The position numbers were made by a program, and so were the translations under genes. DNA of 5,071 nucleotides from UMGS363 sp051891935 (GTDB taxonomy: Bacteria > Bacillota > Clostridia > Oscillospirales > Ruminococcaceae): NCBI GenBank assembly GCA_051891935.1, contig JBJFFR010000013.1, positions 1 to 5,071 on the forward strand, written 5' to 3'. The notes under the pieces were generated by a model. The model worked only from the letters and a program-made list of their open reading frames with translations. It ran no database searches and had not been told where the DNA came from. Shown one piece after another: positions 1 through 5,071 of this stretch (positions are counted from its first letter, which is position 1; each line of letters starts with the position of its first letter).

Positions 1-132
1 ATTTTCCAGACAGGCTTTGATTTCTGGGACGCAGGACGTGCTTCTGCAATGACGGTAGTTCTTGTGGCAATGCTGCTTGTCATTACAGGTGTACAGTTCT
101 TTACTCAGGATAAAAACACATATTACAGCTGA
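1..132 (+). CDS. Carbohydrate ABC transporter permease, MalF type (C-terminal fragment)
   Basis: Frame 1 is open from the window edge to a TGA at 130-132 and gives the last 43 residues of a protein that starts outside the window. The sequence contains GRASAM (residues 12-17 of the fragment), followed by a hydrophobic helix (about residues 17-34) and a short polar tail ending in TYYS. This G-x-A-S-A plus final transmembrane helix plus short polar tail is how MalF/UgpA-type inner-membrane subunits of sugar ABC importers end. The next gene, 19 bp downstream, is the matching MalG-type subunit, and the pair would form the membrane channel of a CUT1-like importer. The EAA loop that contacts the ATPase lies upstream and is not visible. 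Substrate cannot be inferred. The assignment rests on the short tail plus context. Confidence 0.8.
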   Translation: MFQTGFDFWDAGRASAMTVVLVAMLLVITGVQFFTQDKNTYYS

Positions 133-136
133 TAAA

Positions 137-143
137 AGGAAGG
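137..143 (+). promoter_or_regulatory. Ribosome binding site of the MalG-type permease
   Basis: AGGAAGG lies 8 nt before the ATG at 152. It selects that ATG over the in-frame ATG at 62, which would overlap the upstream permease by 71 bp and add 30 residues with no family resemblance. Confidence 0.75.
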
Positions 144-151
144 TGGATATT

Positions 152-1066
152 ATGATAAACGAAAAAGCTGTATCAAAACCGATCATACAGAGCATCGCCG
201 AACGTGCAGAGATAAAACGTGAGGAGAGCAGGCAGTCCAAAATTAAAAAATACGAGATAACACCTTTTTTGGTGGTTTCATATATAGTGATGTTCATATT
301 TGCAATTGTCACTCTTGTTCCGCTTATATGGCTGATAAGGACAGCACTTGTTCCGTCCTCCGATGCACTGCAATTGTTTAAGCCTTCGGCACCCACTCTC
401 GATAACATAAAAAGTATTCTTAACGCAGCACCCTTCGGACAGTATTATTTCAATACAATAATTATGGTGGCAGCGGTGCTTTTAGTTCAGTTTATTTCCA
501 TAACTCTTGCGGGATATGCCTTTGCGAGAATTGATTTTTACGGCAAAAATTTTCTTTTTATGCTGTTTCTAACGCAGATGATGGTTTCTGCCGATGTGCT
601 TATTATGCCTAATTACAAATTTATCAGCAGACTTGGACTTGCCGATACAAGGATAGGCGTGATACTTCCGTTTTTTGCTTCGGCTATGGGAATACTCATG
701 ATGCGTCAGACTGTAAAAACTATTCCATATGAACTTGAAGAAGCTGCAAAGATAGACGGATGCGGAATGATGCGTATCATCACAACCATTTATGTGCCGC
801 TGTTAAAGCCCGTATATATCGCATTCGGACTTGTTTCCGCTTCATATCAGTGGAACAATTTCCTGTGGCCGCTGGTAATGATAAATTCCGAAGAAAACAG
901 ACCCCTTACTCTGGGACTTGCCATATTCGCAATGGCAGCGGAAACAGGCGCAAACTGGAGCGCAACCTGTGCGGCAACTCTGATAGTTGTACTTCCTCTG
1001 CTTGTGATATTTATTATCTTCCAGAAGCAGTTTATGCAGAGCTTTGCGACATCGGGAATCAAATAA
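152..1066 (+). CDS. Carbohydrate ABC transporter permease, MalG type
   Basis: This is a 304-residue inner-membrane permease subunit, expected to pair with the MalF-type subunit encoded just upstream and take a sugar from an extracellular binding protein. About six hydrophobic segments are visible, near residues 39-62, 102-124, 132-152, 167-185, 220-240 and 273-291. The cytoplasmic EAA loop diagnostic of binding-protein-dependent permeases is clear at residues 194-220: EEAAKIDG, with the conserved Gly, then VPLLKP. The C-terminus SFATSGIK is typical of the CUT1 MalG/UgpE-like group. The polar, charged N-terminal 38 residues are somewhat longer than in many homologues. The start at 152 is chosen on its ribosome binding site. 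Length and ending suggest an intact gene. ATP hydrolysis must come from a subunit not seen here; many Firmicutes CUT1 systems share one MsiK-type ATPase encoded elsewhere. The specific substrate is unknown. Confidence 0.93.
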   Translation: MINEKAVSKPIIQSIAERAEIKREESRQSKIKKYEITPFLVVSYIVMFIFAIVTLVPLIWLIRTALVPSSDALQLFKPSAPTLDNIKSILNAAPFGQYYFNTIIMVAAVLLVQFISITLAGYAFARIDFYGKNFLFMLFLTQMMVSADVLIMPNYKFISRLGLADTRIGVILPFFASAMGILMMRQTVKTIPYELEEAAKIDGCGMMRIITTIYVPLLKPVYIAFGLVSASYQWNNFLWPLVMINSEENRPLTLGLAIFAMAAETGANWSATCAATLIVVLPLLVIFIIFQKQFMQSFATSGIK

Positions 1067-1074
1067 GAGGAGGG
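1067..1074 (+). promoter_or_regulatory. Ribosome binding site of the sugar isomerase-like gene
   Basis: GAGGAGGG begins directly after the permease stop codon (TAA 1064-1066) and sits 5 nt before the ATG at 1080. It favours that start over the in-frame ATG at 1044 inside the permease, whose extra 12 residues (rich in Arg) do not look like the family. Confidence 0.75.
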
Positions 1075-1079
1075 CGGCT

Positions 1080-1880
1080 ATGTATTATATCAGCACATAT
1101 CCTCTCGGCGGAAAAAAGCTTATTGAATTTACCGGTGAACTGTGGATAAGAAACATAAACGATACAGGCTTTGAGCTTTTTTATGACAACATTCCGTTTC
1201 ATGAGGCGAAATACTACAAGAAATTTCTGCACGGAATAAAGCTTGGTATGCACTGTCCTATGGAGGGCTGCTGTATGCTTTCTCCCGATGGCTCGCTTGA
1301 TTTTGAATATACTATCGACAAGCATAAAGCTTGCTTTGAGCTGGCACAAGCTCTGGGTGCGGAATATGTGGTTATCCACACAAACAGTCTTGCCCCCAGA
1401 ACTGCGGAAGAGATCGCTTTACAGAAAAAGCTGCTGCCCGAGCGTATGGCTATGACCGCTGATTTAGCCAAGGAATACGATCTGCGAATTGCTGTGGAAA
1501 ACGTAGGCTTCGGATATAACAACAGCCTTGTGGCAGATTACGGAGATTTCATAGCACTTGCCGAAGATCCCCGTCTTGAATTCCTTATAGATACGGGACA
1601 CGCCCACGCCAACGGCTGGGATATTCCCGCACTTATTGACACGCTGGGATATAGGATAGCAGGCTTTCATTTTCACGATAATGACGGAACCACCGACAGT
1701 CATCTTCCCATAGGAAACGGAACAACGGACTGGAACAGCGTTTTTGCAGCAATAAATCGCTCCGCTGCTTCCGTCGACAGAACAGTTGAATATGCCATGA
1801 CGTATACACAAAATATATTGACAGGGATTCAGCTTTTGAAAAATAAACTTGATAGTAATAGCGAGGAAATGTATGAATAA
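1080..1880 (+). CDS. Sugar phosphate isomerase/epimerase-like TIM-barrel protein (AP endonuclease 2 family)
   Basis: This 266-residue cytoplasmic protein has the features of the xylose-isomerase-like TIM-barrel superfamily (PF01261). Candidate divalent-metal and substrate residues fall at the ends of successive strands: His58 (GMHCP), His100 (VVIHTN), Glu140 (AVENVG), Asp171 and His174 (IDTGHAH), His197 and His199 with Asp200 (FHFHDND), His208 (SHLPIGNG) and Glu237 (VEYAM). The IDTGHAH and HFHDN...H-P-G-G-D pattern is characteristic. The full set is present and the length is close to the family norm, so it is probably active. Members isomerise or epimerise sugars, sugar phosphates or cyclitols, while others are endonuclease IV. 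The position directly after sugar permeases favours a sugar role, but the reaction cannot be fixed. It lies 13 bp after the permease stop and overlaps the HAD gene by 8 bp, implying co-translation in one operon. Confidence 0.88.
   Translation: MYYISTYPLGGKKLIEFTGELWIRNINDTGFELFYDNIPFHEAKYYKKFLHGIKLGMHCPMEGCCMLSPDGSLDFEYTIDKHKACFELAQALGAEYVVIHTNSLAPRTAEEIALQKKLLPERMAMTADLAKEYDLRIAVENVGFGYNNSLVADYGDFIALAEDPRLEFLIDTGHAHANGWDIPALIDTLGYRIAGFHFHDNDGTTDSHLPIGNGTTDWNSVFAAINRSAASVDRTVEYAMTYTQNILTGIQLLKNKLDSNSEEMYE
1863..1867 (+). promoter_or_regulatory. Ribosome binding site of the HAD phosphatase, inside the preceding gene
   Basis: GAGGA lies 5 nt before the ATG at 1873, still within the coding region of the isomerase-like gene. 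It selects this start over the in-frame ATG at 1849 and fits translational coupling of the two genes. Confidence 0.6.
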
Positions 1881-2435
1881 GATAAATGCAGAAAGTATAA
1901 TTTTCGACCTTGACGGAACTCTTTGGGACAGCGCAGATAACGTGGCTATGTCATGGAATACGGTTATAGATGAGCTTAATATTCCACGAATGGACGAGAT
2001 CTATATCTCAGGAGATGAACTTCGGAATACCATGGGAATGCCTATGGACGAGCTTGCACGTCATTTCTTTCCTACTCTTTCCGAAAAAAGTCAGATAAAT
2101 ATGCTGAGAAAATGTATGGCTTTTGAGAATGAATATGTTGCCGAACATGGCGGAACAATTTACAGCGGTGAGGAGGAAACGCTGAAGCTGCTTGCCGAGA
2201 ATCACAGACTGTTTATTGTAAGCAATTGCCAGCAGGGATACATTGAAGCGTTTCTGAAATTCAGCGGTTTTGGTAAATACTTTTCTGGATATGCGTGCTG
2301 GGGCGACACCGGATTACAAAAGAGTATGACAATCCGGCTTCTTATGAAGAAGTATAGCTGCAAAAGCGCAGTTTATGTTGGCGATACCGACGGTGATTGT
2401 AAATCGGCACTCAAGGCTGATATACCTTTTGTTCA
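1873..2435 (+). CDS. HAD-superfamily phosphatase, phosphoglycolate phosphatase-like (3' end lost in gap)
   Basis: The visible 187 residues form most of a HAD-IA hydrolase, a cytoplasmic Mg-dependent phosphatase of small phosphorylated molecules. Motif I is FDLDGT with nucleophile Asp12 and acid/base Asp14. An all-helical cap (roughly residues 20-95) follows. Motif II is IVSNC with Ser117, motif III is Lys150 (GLQKSM), and motif IV is YVGDTDGD with Asp171 and Asp175. All catalytic motifs are present. The frame then reaches IPFV and enters the N run; relatives usually end some 20-35 residues later, so only the C-terminal tail is missing. Reading on through the Ns produces a meaningless extension that should not be trusted. 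The start overlaps the isomerase-like gene by 8 bp. A plausible role is dephosphorylating a sugar phosphate made in the same pathway or clearing a by-product; specificity in this family cannot be judged from motifs. Confidence 0.88.
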
Positions 2436-2535
2436 NNNNNNNNNNNNNNNNNNNNNNNNNNNNNNNNNNNNNNNNNNNNNNNNNNNNNNNNNNNNNNNNN
2501 NNNNNNNNNNNNNNNNNNNNNNNNNNNNNNNNNNN
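2436..2535. other. Assembly gap, 100 Ns
   Basis: Exactly 100 consecutive Ns separate two convergent genes, both of which lose their 3' ends here. Exactly 100 is a common placeholder for a gap of unknown length. The missing tails of the HAD gene (about 20-35 codons) and of the membrane protein (about 29-35 codons judged from its two paralogues) already need more than 100 nt, so the true distance is probably larger. Transcription terminators for both units would be expected inside. Confidence 0.95.
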
Positions 2536-3012
2536 TACGCAGAAATCGTCAAAATCCGCATAATAATAGTCCGACTTGTCGCTGCAGTCCACATGGCATT
2601 TCAGAAAACGACGAACTTTGTATCTGAAGCACTGAATATCTCCTATTTTTGCAGCATTAAGTGCGAGCATATTGATTTTGTTCCGATGAATGCAGTAAAT
2701 AATATACGCAAGAAAGCCTGCAAGGAAAATAAGCCACAGAATTAAAGGGCCTTTCAGCGTGTCATTAAAGACAGATAATATTACTTTTAGTGCAAGTAAA
2801 ATAAATCCAACGATCATCAAGATAACCTTGACATTGCTTTCTTTTGTGCGGCTTTCAAAGGAATTTCTGAGACGTGTATCATATTCGCAAGGTTCGCCCC
2901 TCATAATATAATTCCTCAGACGGGGGTTCACTTTACATCCGTCTGACTGACAAAATGCGGGCTCCTCTGTCTTATTAACAATCTCCGGTCCGCTTTGGCT
3001 GAAAAAATTCAT
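2536..3012 (-). CDS. Two-TM membrane protein of unknown family, paralogue 3 (3' end lost in gap)
   Basis: This gene is not recognised as a named family. The 159 visible residues clearly match the two genes upstream of it. The N-terminal segment has CKVNPRLRNYIMRGEPCEY (residues 26-44), including NP at 29-30, YI at 35-36 and Cys42. Two hydrophobic helices follow, near 62-82 and 88-108. The start of the C-terminal domain has IQCFRY with Cys128 and a YYYADFDDF stretch (149-157). The loop between the helices is short (NDTLKG), and the flanks KESNVK and HRNK are basic, so both ends are probably cytoplasmic. By comparison with the paralogues, about 29-35 residues, including the final I-N-I-x-G strand, are hidden in the gap. 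The start has AAGGAGAG 5 nt upstream. It follows paralogue 2 by 17 bp and is probably in the same transcript. It is closest to paralogue 1 in protein and DNA sequence. Confidence 0.82.
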
Positions 3013-3017
3013 TCAAT

Positions 3018-3025
3018 CTCTCCTT
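3018..3025 (-). promoter_or_regulatory. Ribosome binding site of paralogue 3
   Basis: On the minus strand AAGGAGAG lies 5 nt before the ATG at 3012, within the 17-bp spacer after paralogue 2. It is a strong consensus-like site and supports this short hypothetical gene being translated. Confidence 0.75.
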
Positions 3026-3029
3026 ATTT

Positions 3030-3686
3030 TTATTCCACATCATTAAACAGGAAAAACATATCCTTACCGTTAATATTTATTATCACTGCATAAACATATT
3101 CCGCACGCTCCCATTTTTCGGAGGGGTTGGGAAGCTCAACATAAAAATCCCGTAGGTCAATAAAATATCTGTACTCCGTTGAATCAATGCCATCATAAGC
3201 GTATCGGTATATCTGACGGCGTTTATACACATAACACTCCGAAAAACGTGGTTTTGCGCTGTTCATGGCGTCAGTGAATGAATTATGCTGCTCTTTCATT
3301 TTGGCGGAGACCTTTATAAGAGCAAGTCCTGTTCCAACGGTTCCGAGTGCGATAAATATAGGAATAAGCAAGGCTGCCGGATAACTGTTGTCAGGGAAGC
3401 GTATCATTCCAATTATAAGAATAACGATACTTATCAGCGGAATGCTCACAGAAACAAACGACAGTATTCCAAACACCTTAAGAAGTACCGATAATATATC
3501 ACTAAGACTTGTAGTTTTGTTTATGCTTGAACAGAACGCATTATAAAGTCTTTCGTCCATAGTACAGGTCTTTGCCTTGAGAATATATTTTTCAACGCTT
3601 GGATTTAAAGGCGAGTTATTCATCTGATACAGCTCAGGTTTTTGGGTTATGTCCGAAACATGATTGTCATTTATCATTCTATCCAT
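3030..3686 (-). CDS. Two-TM membrane protein of unknown family, paralogue 2 (divergent)
   Basis: This complete 218-residue protein has no recognised family. It shares the architecture of its neighbours. The N-terminal segment carries PELYQ (residues 17-21), NP at 28-29, YI at 34-35 and Cys41. A membrane region has a long hydrophobic stretch about 62-96 and a second helix about 102-125, joined by RFPDNSYP. The C-terminal domain has Cys151 (SECYVY), a YRYFIDLRDF stretch (172-181) and a closing V-I-I-N-I-N-G strand (about 201-207). It is about 30 residues longer than paralogue 1, mostly through a longer hydrophobic region and small insertions in the tail domain, and it is the most divergent of the three. 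The basic segment after the second helix (KVSAKMK) suggests cytoplasmic ends. The first Met is preferred because AAAGGGG lies 6 nt upstream; Met4 would be 15 nt away. The spacers to its neighbours are 14 and 17 bp. Function unknown. Confidence 0.85.
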   Translation of the reverse strand: MDRMINDNHVSDITQKPELYQMNNSPLNPSVEKYILKAKTCTMDERLYNAFCSSINKTTSLSDILSVLLKVFGILSFVSVSIPLISIVILIIGMIRFPDNSYPAALLIPIFIALGTVGTGLALIKVSAKMKEQHNSFTDAMNSAKPRFSECYVYKRRQIYRYAYDGIDSTEYRYFIDLRDFYVELPNPSEKWERAEYVYAVIININGKDMFFLFNDVE

Positions 3687-3692
3687 ACTATA

Positions 3693-3699
3693 CCCCTTT
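3693..3699 (-). promoter_or_regulatory. Ribosome binding site of paralogue 2
   Basis: On the minus strand AAAGGGG is 6 nt upstream of the ATG at 3686. It fills the 14-bp spacer after paralogue 1 and favours the first Met over the Met three codons later. Confidence 0.6.
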
Positions 3700-3700
3700 G

Positions 3701-4267
3701 TTATATCAGAAGATAAAAATGGTCTGTTCCCTTTATGTTTATCACAAGACCGACTACCTTATTCGGAAGTCTTTCGTCCGAGGATACTTTTACCAGAAAA
3801 TCGTTTAGCTTGGCAAAATAATATGTGGTCACACCTTCATCAGAGTCTGATATTTCATATCGGTTTATTCCGTAAAACGTATATCTGAAGCACTGCACTT
3901 CTCCTCTGTTTGCCGCTTTGACAGCTTCATTGTTTTCATATTCTCTGCACGCAAACAAGGTTATTACCAACACAAGCACACCTATTATCATAAACATAAA
4001 AAGTGATGTTTCATTTTCACTTTGAATAAAAGCAACGGCAGTATATATGATAAAAATAACTGACAGAATAATAACTATAATATTACCAATGCGGGCATTT
4101 AAAGTGAGTTTTTTTAGAGCTGCACGCATATCATCAGTAAATTCGCAAAGTTCGCCCTCAAATATGTATTCTCTCAGTTTGGGATTTACCGGTTCTCCGC
4201 TGTACTGATAAAGGTCGGGCAATCGTGAAGCATCGGAATATCCCCATAGATTTTCGCTTAGTCGCAT
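3701..4267 (-). CDS. Two-TM membrane protein of unknown family, paralogue 1
   Basis: This complete 188-residue protein is the first of three tandem paralogues and belongs to no family I recognise. Its N-terminal segment has LPDLYQ (residues 16-21), NP at 28-29, YI at 34-35 and Cys41 followed by an acidic stretch. Two hydrophobic helices lie near 60-81 and 88-107, separated by a short acidic loop (QSENET). A roughly 80-residue C-terminal domain follows, with VQCFRY (Cys126), YYFAKLNDF (149-157) and a final VINIKGTDHFYLLI (175-188). The acidic loop and the Arg/Lys residues next to the membrane suggest an N-in, C-in hairpin with the conserved cysteines in the cytoplasm; this is inference from charge. 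The start has AAGGAGAT 5 nt upstream. It begins 48 bp after the EAL-domain gene, with no evident terminator between them, so co-transcription is plausible. Confidence 0.85.
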   Translation of the reverse strand: MRLSENLWGYSDASRLPDLYQYSGEPVNPKLREYIFEGELCEFTDDMRAALKKLTLNARIGNIIVIILSVIFIIYTAVAFIQSENETSLFMFMIIGVLVLVITLFACREYENNEAVKAANRGEVQCFRYTFYGINRYEISDSDEGVTTYYFAKLNDFLVKVSSDERLPNKVVGLVINIKGTDHFYLLI

Positions 4268-4315
4268 AAAATATCTCCTTATTGCCGGGTGAATGTTTAA
4301 AAACCGATATTGAGA
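4268..4315 (-). other. 48-bp spacer between EAL gene and paralogue 1; contains ribosome binding site
   Basis: The spacer holds AAGGAGAT at 4273-4280 on the minus strand, 5 nt before the paralogue 1 ATG. I see no GC-rich hairpin followed by a T run and no convincing -35/-10 pair. It therefore does not break the EAL gene and the paralogue array into separate transcripts on present evidence, although a weak internal promoter cannot be excluded. Confidence 0.55.
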
Positions 4316-5071
4316 TCATACCGTTTTCCACGGCTGCGGCTTTGAAAAATAATAGCCCTGTGAGTATCTGATGCCCATTTCTTCAATAATTCCCTGTATC
4401 TTTTCATTTTCAACAAATTCGGCAATTACCTGCTTTTGCTGATTGCTGCACCAGCTGGTGATTATCCCCACAAACTGCAGACATTTTTCATCATCGCAAA
4501 TAGAGCGGATTATTTCGCCGTCAATTTTCAGAAAATCTGCGTCAATGCGGATAATGTGCATAAGATTTGAAAATCCGCTGCCGAAATCGTCAATGGCAAT
4601 TTTTGCTTTCTTTTCGTGGATCCTGTCTGCAAATTCCTTTATGTACTGATAATCGGTGACTTCCTCTGATTCAACAAGCTCGAAAATAAAATTCTCTGGG
4701 TGAGCGGCTTTGTTAAGATATTGGAAAATGACCTTTATCATTTCACGGTCATAAATATCTCGGACATTGAGATTTACAGTAACCTTTACATCGCTGTCAA
4801 TAAACATTTTCATTACTTTTTTCACCATAGAAACAGATAACAGCTCGTAAAGATCATACTTCTTTGCAACGGGCAGAAACTGATTTGGAAAGTATATCTT
4901 ACCGCTTTTATCGGATATTCTCATAAGCGATTCGTACAGCCCGAAACGCTTTTCGTCATTGTCATAGATCCCTTGAAAATACGGCACGACACGTTCTTCC
5001 GTAAGTGCATCTCTGATGACCTGAAGAATGTGTATCTCCTCTGTTTTATCCATTATACTGTCTGCAATCTG
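4316..5071 (-). CDS. EAL-domain cyclic-di-GMP phosphodiesterase (5' end probably outside window)
   Basis: From the Met at 5053 the frame encodes 245 residues that are almost entirely one EAL domain, which hydrolyses c-di-GMP to pGpG. Counting from that Met, the signature residues are present: Glu41 in ESLMR (the EAL position, with Ser for Ala), Asn94 (VNLN), Glu125 (FELVE), Asp155-Asp156 (IDDFGSGFSN), Lys176 (LKIDG), Glu212 (AEFVE) and Gln232 (QGYYFSKPQP). From Asn94 onward their spacing agrees closely with the catalytic residues of characterised EAL enzymes such as RocR, so activity is expected. The frame has no stop between this Met and the window edge, and the Met lacks a good ribosome binding site. 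The true protein therefore probably continues upstream, perhaps with a GGDEF or sensory domain, and the visible part is its C-terminus. The stop is TGA at 4316-4318. No membrane segment is seen in this part. Confidence 0.9.
   Translation of the reverse strand, partial: QIADSIMDKTEEIHILQVIRDALTEERVVPYFQGIYDNDEKRFGLYESLMRISDKSGKIYFPNQFLPVAKKYDLYELLSVSMVKKVMKMFIDSDVKVTVNLNVRDIYDREMIKVIFQYLNKAAHPENFIFELVESEEVTDYQYIKEFADRIHEKKAKIAIDDFGSGFSNLMHIIRIDADFLKIDGEIIRSICDDEKCLQFVGIITSWCSNQQKQVIAEFVENEKIQGIIEEMGIRYSQGYYFSKPQPWKTV

Noticed and set aside
62..151. Longer start of the MalG-type permease at 62
   Set aside because: It overlaps the upstream permease by 71 bp, has no ribosome binding site, and adds residues unlike the family; the ATG at 152 has AGGAAGG 8 nt upstream.
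760..1149. Plus-strand open frame overlapping the permease and isomerase genes
   Set aside because: It is a shadow in another frame of two well-supported genes, with low-plausibility Arg/Asn/Cys-rich content and no motif.
2314..2535. Apparent continuation of the third membrane paralogue through the N run to 2314 on the minus strand
   Set aside because: The sequence left of the gap is the antisense of the HAD gene, including its motif IV region; the real C-terminus lies in the gap.
2436..2745. Apparent continuation of the HAD reading frame through the N run to 2745
   Set aside because: The part after the gap is the antisense of the minus-strand membrane protein and has no HAD-like content; the frame is only open because Ns do not create stops.
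3599..3888. Two short plus-strand open frames opposite the paralogue 1/paralogue 2 junction
   Set aside because: They are antisense to two paralogue genes whose protein-level similarity proves the minus strand is coding; no ribosome binding site or family match is seen.
4268..4315. Possible terminator or promoter between the EAL gene and paralogue 1
   Set aside because: There is no stable GC-rich stem with a T run and no recognisable -35/-10 pair; only the ribosome binding site is supported.

Overview
The window looks like a chromosomal contig or scaffold of a low-to-moderate GC Gram-positive bacterium of the Clostridia, most likely a Ruminococcus-type gut or rumen organism. This is inferred from the strong AGGAGG-type ribosome binding sites, tight gene packing, frequent ATA/AAA codons and the flavour of the proteins; no marker gene is present to prove it. 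A run of exactly 100 Ns (2436-2535) marks a scaffold gap.

Left half (1-2435, + strand): the 3' end of a carbohydrate-transport operon. In order it holds the last 43 codons of a MalF-type ABC sugar permease, a complete MalG-type permease, a TIM-barrel sugar phosphate isomerase/epimerase-like protein (AP endonuclease 2 family) and a HAD-superfamily phosphatase that runs into the gap. Spacers are 19 bp, 13 bp and an 8-bp overlap, so the genes are almost certainly co-transcribed. The natural reading is uptake of a sugar or oligosaccharide followed by isomerisation and dephosphorylation of an intermediate. The substrate cannot be read from the sequence, and neither the solute-binding protein nor an ATPase is in view.

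Right half (2536-5071, - strand): a convergent cluster. It begins at the right edge with an EAL-domain cyclic-di-GMP phosphodiesterase whose reading frame is still open at the window edge. Then come three consecutive paralogous membrane proteins of no recognised family (188 aa, 218 aa, and at least 159 aa cut by the gap). Each has a cytoplasmic N-terminal segment with an NP...YI...C motif, a two-helix membrane hairpin, and a C-terminal domain with a second conserved Cys and a Y...D-F motif. Spacers are 48, 14 and 17 bp, which suggests one transcription unit.

The three-paralogue array next to the EAL gene is the least explained and most interesting part of the window. The outer two copies are more alike than either is to the middle one. 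The gap hides the ends of both convergent transcription units, including any terminators and possibly further paralogues.
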